A stretch of DNA of 26,019 bases, taken from positions 1 through 26,019 of IMG/VR virus record IMGVR_UViG_3300038309_000037, one strand, 5' to 3'. The position numbers were made by a program, and so were the translations under genes. Of the stretch, positions 20,952 through 26,019 are shown piece after piece. Under the pieces are notes generated by a model. That model searched no databases. It was not told the DNA's origin and was given only the letters and a program-made list of their open reading frames with translations. Source of the DNA: a virus. Numbering within the stretch: the stretch's first letter is position 1; every line of letters begins with the position of its first letter.

Positions 20952-21190
20952 ACTTTAAGTACCGCTTCGGCGATTATTTGGTGAAATGCGACATTTCAGG
21001 TCAAAAACGCCTTCGCTCTGAATGCGTTAAGATGTGGGATGGCAAAATTGTTGCCAGAGAGTTCGCCGAAGCCCGCCACCCATTGGATTTCGCAAAGCCT
21101 CCAAGACCTGAGCAGGTTCCACGCGAAACACGGCCAATGCCAGACCCCACTTATCTTTCTGCCGGTGATGTAACTGCGGATAGCTTATGA
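20948..21190 (+). CDS. Small conserved phage protein
   Basis: An 80-residue protein starting at a GTG in a GTGA overlap with the preceding gene. The sequence includes G-D-Y-L-V-K-C-D-I-S-G-Q-K-R-L-R-S-E-C-V-K-M-W-D-G-K-I-V-A, then H-P-L-D-F. Two cysteines around an S-G turn, a W-D-G and an H-P-x-D-F are typical of short phage proteins encoded near head-tail connector genes. Function unknown; possibly a minor virion or assembly factor. Confidence 0.6.
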   Translation: MNFKYRFGDYLVKCDISGQKRLRSECVKMWDGKIVAREFAEARHPLDFAKPPRPEQVPRETRPMPDPTYLSAGDVTADSL

Positions 21191-21885
21191 CGACATCAGG
21201 TTCAGTTAATTTCGAGCAAAGCGGGTCTGAGATTATAAAGGATGCGCTGCTGCTTGTTTCTGGTATTGAGGATGATGAAGATCCTAGCGACTCTCAATAT
21301 GCGATTTGCAATCGCCATCTCAATCGGATGTGTAAGGCCTGGAGCGCAAAAGGATTAAAGGCTTGGTGCAAACAAGAAGCTACTCTGAATCTTCTGTCTG
21401 GTTCCGCATCCTATACCATCGGCCCGACAGGATATTTGCAGATAAATAGGCCAATTTCAGTAGAAAATCCAAGAAGATATATTGATTCTGTTGAAACGCA
21501 GATACGAATTGAATCGCGCAACATCTACATGAATCAGCCAGCCAAGGACACGCAAGGCAAGCCAATTTTTGTATTTTATGACCCAACTTTAGATGATGGC
21601 ACGCTCTATGTGTGGCCAACTCCTGATTCTTCATCAGATTCTATAAAATTCACCTATAAGTCTTACATTGAGGATTTCGATTCTATTACCGACACTCCAT
21701 ATTTTCCGATTGAATGGGGCGAGGCTCTTGTATACGGCTTGGCCATGCGGATCATGCCGATGTACAAAGTAACAGAACCTGACGCAAGCCGTATACAAGG
21801 AATGGCTATGCAATTTTTGATGGATGCAGAAAATAATGACGAAGAGGAAGGTTCTGTTTATTTGACGCCGGAGTCTTATCGGTGA
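21187..21885 (+). CDS. Head-to-tail adaptor, P22 gp4-like
   Basis: A 232-residue protein. The opening helices (SEIIKDALLLVSGIEDDEDPS), then N-R-H-L-N-R-M-C-K-A-W-S-A-K-G-L-K-A-W-C, then Y-T-I-G-P-T-G, then Y-D-P-T-L-D-D-G-T-L-Y-V-W-P-T-P and P-I-E-W-G-E-A-L-V-Y-G-L-A match the layout of the P22 gp4 tail-accessory family. P22 gp4 (166 residues) adds to the portal after packaging and receives gp10. The position directly before a gp10-like gene supports this. It overlaps its neighbours by 4 bases each. Confidence 0.82.
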   Translation: MTTSGSVNFEQSGSEIIKDALLLVSGIEDDEDPSDSQYAICNRHLNRMCKAWSAKGLKAWCKQEATLNLLSGSASYTIGPTGYLQINRPISVENPRRYIDSVETQIRIESRNIYMNQPAKDTQGKPIFVFYDPTLDDGTLYVWPTPDSSSDSIKFTYKSYIEDFDSITDTPYFPIEWGEALVYGLAMRIMPMYKVTEPDASRIQGMAMQFLMDAENNDEEEGSVYLTPESYR

Positions 21886-23264
21886 GAATAAATCTTCTTG
21901 GCCCGCAAATGAAAGGTGTTAATGTTGCCGTCAATTGTCAATTAACGCGCAACATGTACGCGGTGCAATCACAGAATACACCTTCCGGATTTGCTTTAAT
22001 TTCATCGCCTGGAACGACCAAGCTGTCTGATGTTGCAGGTTCGTGCCGTGGACTTAAAGTCATGGCTGGTACTTTGTATGGGGTTTTTGGAACATCGCTT
22101 TATAGCTTTAATTCATCGCTGACTAGTGCAACATCTCTTGGGACTGTAGCGGGAACCAGCCGGGTTGGAATGGCGCATGATGGGACAAACCTTGTAATAG
22201 TTACAGGTTATGGCAATCCAGGCTACGTGTATAGCGGAACACTTACTCAAATATCAGATGCTGATTTTACTGGCGCAGATAGCGTAACCGAAACAGCGGG
22301 ATATTTTTGCTTTACAAGGAATAGCGGGCAGTGGTTTATCTGTGCCCTGGGTGACCCTACCAGCTACTCTGCCCTAGATTATGTAACAAACGAACTATCA
22401 CCAGATGGTGTGCTTCGAATAATTACAAGTCATGGCGAAGTACTCTGCTTCGGAGAAGAAACGACCCAAGTTTGGGATTTGACTGGAGCATCAACATTTC
22501 CATTTGAACTTAATAATTCAGCGCAAATAGAGCGCGGAACTTACGCAAGATGGTCTGTAGCAAAAAACGACAACACTGTACTTTTTCTAGGCGACGATTT
22601 AATTGTTTACCGACTTAACGGATACACTCCAGAAAGAGTTTCTGATGATGGTGTTGAGTCAGAACTTACAAAATATCAATTAGATGGCTATATAACAGAC
22701 CTTAAAAACACATACGCGTATACCTATAATGACCATGGTCATAAGTTCTATGTTCTAACTGTCCCAAATCGTGGCACGCATGTCTATGATATTGCGACAG
22801 GACAATGGCATTCAAGAAAGCATTGGGATTACGAAACACACCATTCAGCCGATTATGCGTTCATTAATGGCAGGCATGTCATAGGTGGAATAGGAAGCTT
22901 TCTCTACGAAATGAAGCGTGGCGTTTTTTCTGATGACGGAAAATATCTGGAAAGAAAGCGTGTTTCTCATGTCATGTCGAATGATAATCAACGGATACGA
23001 TACAAGGAAATAAAGTTCGACATATGGACTGGGCAGGGCCTTGCTTCTGGTCAGGGATCTGACCCAACCATGATAGTGCGCTGGGCAAATGATTTTGGAC
23101 AAACATTTGGAAAGAAAAAGTATCTGGGTATAGGAATCATGGGGGCCTATTCCAAAATAGTGAAACTGACAAATTGCGGATCTGCACGCAGAAGAGTAAT
23201 CGAAATGACAGTAACAGACCCAGTTGATTTTACAATCCTTGATGCGTTCGCGGAAATAGGATGA
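21882..23264 (+). CDS. Tail hub / packaged-DNA stabilisation protein, P22 gp10-like
   Basis: A 460-residue protein (P22 gp10 is 472). It starts at a GTG in a GTGA overlap with the preceding gene. The N-terminus reads R-N-M-Y-A-V-Q-S-Q-N-T-P-S-G-F-A-L-I-S-S-P-G-T-T-K-L. Repeated beta-strand blocks follow, such as G-L-K-V-M-A-G-T-L-Y-G-V-F-G and V-G-M-A-H-D-G-T-N-L-V-I-V, and near the end W-H-S-R-K-H-W-D. This is the beta-propeller pattern of gp10. It seals the portal channel after packaging and carries the needle or fibre protein. Confidence 0.82.
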   Translation: MRINLLGPQMKGVNVAVNCQLTRNMYAVQSQNTPSGFALISSPGTTKLSDVAGSCRGLKVMAGTLYGVFGTSLYSFNSSLTSATSLGTVAGTSRVGMAHDGTNLVIVTGYGNPGYVYSGTLTQISDADFTGADSVTETAGYFCFTRNSGQWFICALGDPTSYSALDYVTNELSPDGVLRIITSHGEVLCFGEETTQVWDLTGASTFPFELNNSAQIERGTYARWSVAKNDNTVLFLGDDLIVYRLNGYTPERVSDDGVESELTKYQLDGYITDLKNTYAYTYNDHGHKFYVLTVPNRGTHVYDIATGQWHSRKHWDYETHHSADYAFINGRHVIGGIGSFLYEMKRGVFSDDGKYLERKRVSHVMSNDNQRIRYKEIKFDIWTGQGLASGQGSDPTMIVRWANDFGQTFGKKKYLGIGIMGAYSKIVKLTNCGSARRRVIEMTVTDPVDFTILDAFAEIG

Positions 23265-24163
23265 GCGATCGGTTTAATTTTTTCCCGGCAAGGGTTTCCA
23301 TTGTTGATAGCGAAGGAAAGCCAACGCAATCAGCCGTCAAGGCCTTTAATAAAGTCGCCCAATTATTGGGAGGAGAGCTTGGCATACTCCCAACAAGCCT
23401 TATTGTAAAGCTTTTCGGCGAGAATGCGTTTGGCATCTTATACCTTGATGCTTCAAATAAGGCTGTTACCACCAGCGCGCTTACTAATGGTCAAGTTCTA
23501 ATAGGATCGACCGGAGCTGCTCCTGTTCCGGCAACATTATCCGGCACAGCTGATAGGCTGACAATAACCAATGGTGCCGGATCGGTAACTCTCGATATAG
23601 CAACCACCTATATTGGCCAGGACACAATAACAACGGTTGGAACAGTTACAAGCGGATCGTGGAATGCAGATGCTATTGCAGCCGGTTATGGCGGAACAGG
23701 GCTAACGTCCTATGCAGTTGGGGACATTATTTATGCTTCCTCAACTTCTGCTTTATCTGCTCTGGCTGCAGCAGCTTCTGGAAACGTATTATTATCTGGT
23801 ACAGCTCCATCATGGGGAAAAGTCGATTTAACGAGCCACATCACTGGAAATTTGCCAGTTTCCAATCTGGATAGTGGAACTTCGGCCAGCACTACAACAT
23901 TCTGGCGTGGTGATGGATCATGGGCAAATCCGATTCCACAAGCGCTAGACACAACGGATGATGTTACATTCAATAGCGTAACGGTTACGGCTGGATTCGG
24001 GTGTAACGGGAAGTCAGCCCAAACATCCTATACCGTAAATAGCGCAGTTACTGGAACGGCTGGCGCAACTTATGGCTCTACAGAACAGGCCATGATCAAT
24101 GACCTGGAAGCGCTTGTTAACCAATTAAGGGCTGCTTTGGTAGCTAACGGTATTGCGGTTTGA
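23261..24163 (+). CDS. Tail fibre or needle-like protein
   Basis: A 300-residue protein. The N-terminus (R-F-N-F-F-P-A-R-V-S-I-V-D-S-E-G-K-P-T) resembles the virion-attachment end of podovirus tail proteins. The middle is low-complexity Thr, Ser, Ala and Gly with fibre repeats: G-G-T-G-L-T-S-Y-A-V-G-D-I-I-Y-A-S-S, G-N-V-L-L-S-G-T-A-P-S-W-G, and F-W-R-G-D-G-S-W-A. The C-terminus has G-A-T-Y-G-S-T-E-Q-A-M-I-N-D-L-E-A-L-V-N-Q-L-R-A, a probable trimerising coiled coil. It takes the place of gp26 (the needle) in the P22 order but reads more like a fibre. It may bind the host surface. Confidence 0.72.
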   Translation: MSDRFNFFPARVSIVDSEGKPTQSAVKAFNKVAQLLGGELGILPTSLIVKLFGENAFGILYLDASNKAVTTSALTNGQVLIGSTGAAPVPATLSGTADRLTITNGAGSVTLDIATTYIGQDTITTVGTVTSGSWNADAIAAGYGGTGLTSYAVGDIIYASSTSALSALAAAASGNVLLSGTAPSWGKVDLTSHITGNLPVSNLDSGTSASTTTFWRGDGSWANPIPQALDTTDDVTFNSVTVTAGFGCNGKSAQTSYTVNSAVTGTAGATYGSTEQAMINDLEALVNQLRAALVANGIAV

Positions 24164-24597
24164 TTGAATGCAGAACTGCAACCCATGAAGAGATAGTGCA
24201 AGTTTTGTTTCACCCTGAAATATGGCCAAACATAACAGATGATAGATTTCCAGAACCATTTGATATTACCCCATATTTAGACGATTTCATGTCAATAGCA
24301 TGTCTAAAAGATGGAAACCTAATAGGAATTGCCATATTTCATCCGTTCATGGACGGAGAAAAATATCATATAAACATGCTGCCTGGTAACAAGAGAAGCG
24401 TTAGAGAGGTAATTTCAAAAACACTATCTCTTGCTGTGCACCCTGTTTATATCGATATTCCAGATAATTTCAAAGCACTTCAAAAGCTGGCAATTCGGTT
24501 TGGGTTTTCGGCTATATCGAAAAGAATTAGCGATGCGCCAAAGGGCGGAAAATACTATGAAATAAGTTTATTTAAGAGGCTCTCATGGGCGTTATAA
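24160..24597 (+). CDS. P22 gp14-like protein with GNAT-like fold
   Basis: A 145-residue protein starting at a TTG in a 4-base overlap. The pattern V-L-F-H-P-E-I-W-P-N-I-T-D-D-R, then D-F-M-S-I-A-C-L-K-D-G-N-L-I-G-I-A-I-F-H-P, then H-I-N-M-L-P-G-N-K-R and A-L-Q-K-L-A-I-R-F-G-F resembles GNAT acetyltransferase-like phage proteins of the DUF2824 group, to which I believe P22 gp14 belongs. P22 gp14 is placed between the tail and ejection genes, as here. Catalysis is not shown by the sequence: the acetyl-CoA loop is replaced by L-P-G-N-K-R. Confidence 0.62.
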   Translation: MIECRTATHEEIVQVLFHPEIWPNITDDRFPEPFDITPYLDDFMSIACLKDGNLIGIAIFHPFMDGEKYHINMLPGNKRSVREVISKTLSLAVHPVYIDIPDNFKALQKLAIRFGFSAISKRISDAPKGGKYYEISLFKRLSWAL

Positions 24598-25220
24598 CAG
24601 ACGTAGTTGATTCAATTTTCGGTGGAAATTCTGCAAACAAGGCTGCAAAGATAAGTGCTGGTGGCGCCGATCAAATGGCGCAGATTATCCAGGATCAATA
24701 CAACACAAGCAGAAATGACTTGGCGCCATGGAGAACTGTTGGAAAAAGCGCGCTCGACGAGCTAGCCGCTGCTACAGGAATACCGAATTCTAGCGGAGTC
24801 GTTTCACCATCTCCCGATTATTCAAGCTTTTACAAATCGCCTGATTACAATTTTGCATTCGATCAAGGACAAAAAGCTCTGGAAGGAAGCTTGGCTGCAA
24901 GAGGGCTTTCAAAATCAGGCGCAGCTCTAAAAGAGTTGACTGGCTTCGGGCAAGGCATGGCCAGTCAATATCTAAATAACTATCTCAATAGGTTGGCCAA
25001 TATTGCTGGATTGGGACAAACGGCAACTAATACAACAAGCGCCCTAGGGGCTAACGCAGCCACGAATTCAGGGCAGGCCATTGCCAATGCAGCAGATGCA
25101 ACAGCCTCTGGTTATCTTGCTAAGCGACAGGGGCAGCTTGGAGCCTTTGATGCCATTGCAAACCCTTTTAGCAGTGGCGGCGGTTCTTCACTCATGCAAT
25201 TAGCGCAAATGTTTATGTAA
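24585..25220 (+). CDS. DNA ejection (transfer) protein, P22 gp7-like
   Basis: A 211-residue protein (P22 gp7 is 229). The opening M-G-V-I-T-D-V-V-D-S-I-F-G-G-N-S-A-N-K-A-A, then N-D-L-A-P-W-R-T-V-G, then Y-N-F-A-F-D-Q-G-Q-K-A-L-E-G-S-L-A-A-R-G-L-S-K-S-G-A-A and N-Y-L-N-R-L-A-N-I-A-G-L-G-Q matches the gp7-type ejection protein group. Such proteins are carried in the virion and leave with the DNA to help it cross the envelope. It overlaps the preceding gene by 13 bases and is followed by another long Gln-rich protein, as in P22 (gp7-gp20-gp16). Confidence 0.8.
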   Translation: MGVITDVVDSIFGGNSANKAAKISAGGADQMAQIIQDQYNTSRNDLAPWRTVGKSALDELAAATGIPNSSGVVSPSPDYSSFYKSPDYNFAFDQGQKALEGSLAARGLSKSGAALKELTGFGQGMASQYLNNYLNRLANIAGLGQTATNTTSALGANAATNSGQAIANAADATASGYLAKRQGQLGAFDAIANPFSSGGGSSLMQLAQMFM

Positions 25221-25229
25221 GGGTGTTAT

Positions 25230-26019
25230 ATGACTTCTACAGCACTTGACCAACTTTTCATTGCAGCCGGTGATCCTGTGCGTCGCAAAATGGGACAGTT
25301 GCAACTTGCGCAAATGCAGAACAAGGTAAACAACCAGCCTTTAACGGATCAGCTCCTGCAGCAATCGGTTGATTCAGGAAACCTGAAGAATCAAGCATTC
25401 AAGGGCCAGATTGACGCAAACAAAGCCAAGCAAACCTTCACGCAATACGCGCTAGGAGCCTTGCAAGTAAAACCTTTGCTCGACCAGGGCAATTTACAAC
25501 AGGCAGATGCACAGTTATCCAATACCATCAAAAGCATGCAGAGCCAAGGGCTTGATACGTCAGAAGTCGAAGATTTCAGAAATTCACTTCAAACCGGACA
25601 ATTAACTCCGCAACAGGCATCGCAACAACTTGACCGGATTGTAAGTGCTGCGCAACAGTATGGGGTGCTGAGGCCAAATCCAAATGGCGGCTACACCCTG
25701 GGACCAGGTCAGACGCGCTTTAACCAAAACAATCAGCAAGTTGCTTCTGGTGTTGATAAGCAATCTGGGATGTCAGGCTATCATCCCCCGGTTCAAACAT
25801 CTGCCGGTTATCTATTCTGGAATAATGACAGCCAGAAATATGAACCTGCATTAGATAAAAATGGAAAACCCTATATGCCGACCTCTGCGGATGTTGGCCT
25901 GTATCATGACAGATCAATGGCAAGTTCTTCTGGTTCTGGCGCTGGAAAGAACGCAGAAACCTATCTTAATCTTGCCAATATGTGGGATTCCAATAAAAAG
26001 TTTATTGAAGGAAGCATAT
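25230..26019 (+). CDS. Second DNA ejection protein, gp20/gp16-like (partial)
   Basis: Starts at the ATG at 25230, 9 bases after the previous stop, and stays open to the end of the window (263 codons seen). It is rich in Gln, Asn and Ala, with helical stretches (R-R-K-M-G-Q-L-Q-L-A-Q-M-Q near residue 19, then Q-F-Q-T-type linkers and P-Q-Q-A-S-Q-Q-L-D-R-I-V-S-A-A-Q-Q-Y-G). Composition and place after the gp7-like gene fit a P22 gp20- or gp16-type injection protein. The family cannot be fixed from the N-terminal part alone. Confidence 0.65.
   Translation, partial: MTSTALDQLFIAAGDPVRRKMGQLQLAQMQNKVNNQPLTDQLLQQSVDSGNLKNQAFKGQIDANKAKQTFTQYALGALQVKPLLDQGNLQQADAQLSNTIKSMQSQGLDTSEVEDFRNSLQTGQLTPQQASQQLDRIVSAAQQYGVLRPNPNGGYTLGPGQTRFNQNNQQVASGVDKQSGMSGYHPPVQTSAGYLFWNNDSQKYEPALDKNGKPYMPTSADVGLYHDRSMASSSGSGAGKNAETYLNLANMWDSNKKFIEGSI

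Noticed and set aside
24160-24597. Functional acetyltransferase call for the gp14-like protein
   Set aside because: The acetyl-CoA-binding loop of GNAT enzymes is not intact, and the position fits a structural or assembly role.

Overview
The window is one contiguous piece of a tailed-phage (or prophage) genome with a P22-like, short-tailed (podovirus) virion module. Almost every gene reads rightward, start and stop codons overlap by 1-22 bases, and the gene order is early/regulatory genes, replication, recombination, a transcription antiterminator, lysis, tail or decoration proteins, DNA packaging, capsid, then P22-type tail and ejection proteins. No integrase, lysogeny repressor, tRNA, insertion sequence or CRISPR array is visible, so lytic versus temperate cannot be decided here. 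Both ends are cut inside genes. An RfaH-type regulator with an ops-like site, together with P22-like structural proteins, suggests a gamma- or betaproteobacterial host; this is inference.

Layout. Bases 1-1536 hold small early genes, mostly of unknown function. A structured leader (1537-1741) precedes a replication pair: an initiator/helicase-loader-like protein (1742-2485) whose gene carries iteron-like repeats and an AT-rich stretch (candidate origin), and a DnaB-type helicase (2478-3761). Next comes a string of small genes (3761-4893), then a YbcO-type nuclease and a RusA-type Holliday-junction resolvase. At 5706-6185 lies a clear RfaH homologue, followed within 21 bases by an ops-like element (GGCGGTAGCGT), an N4 gp49/Sf6 gp66 family protein and a terminator. 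A short leftward block of three genes (6627-7269) follows; its apparent promoter contains a perfect 14-bp palindrome. Rightward transcription then covers a GH108 endolysin, a DUF2829 protein (the family of Thoeris anti-defence Tad2), holin-like proteins, an Fn3 protein, a nine-repeat protein and other small structural proteins (7415-12685).

The morphogenesis block runs: small and large terminase, portal, a small unknown protein, a GroES-like co-chaperonin, scaffold, an unknown protein, a capsid-associated protein and the major capsid protein (12685-19824). A strong terminator follows. After it come beta-rich accessory proteins, a gp4-like adaptor, a gp10-like hub, a fibre-like protein, a gp14-like protein, a gp7-like ejection protein and the start of a second ejection protein (19875-26019).

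How it may fit together (inference): the early operon makes the replication machinery and then the RfaH-like protein. That protein could load on RNA polymerase at the adjacent ops site and let it pass the terminator at 6588-6623 and the opposing leftward block into the lysis and late genes. The strongest leads are this phage RfaH/ops pair, the iterons inside the replication gene, and a leader mini-ORF whose ribosome-binding site is buried in a hairpin just before the replication gene.
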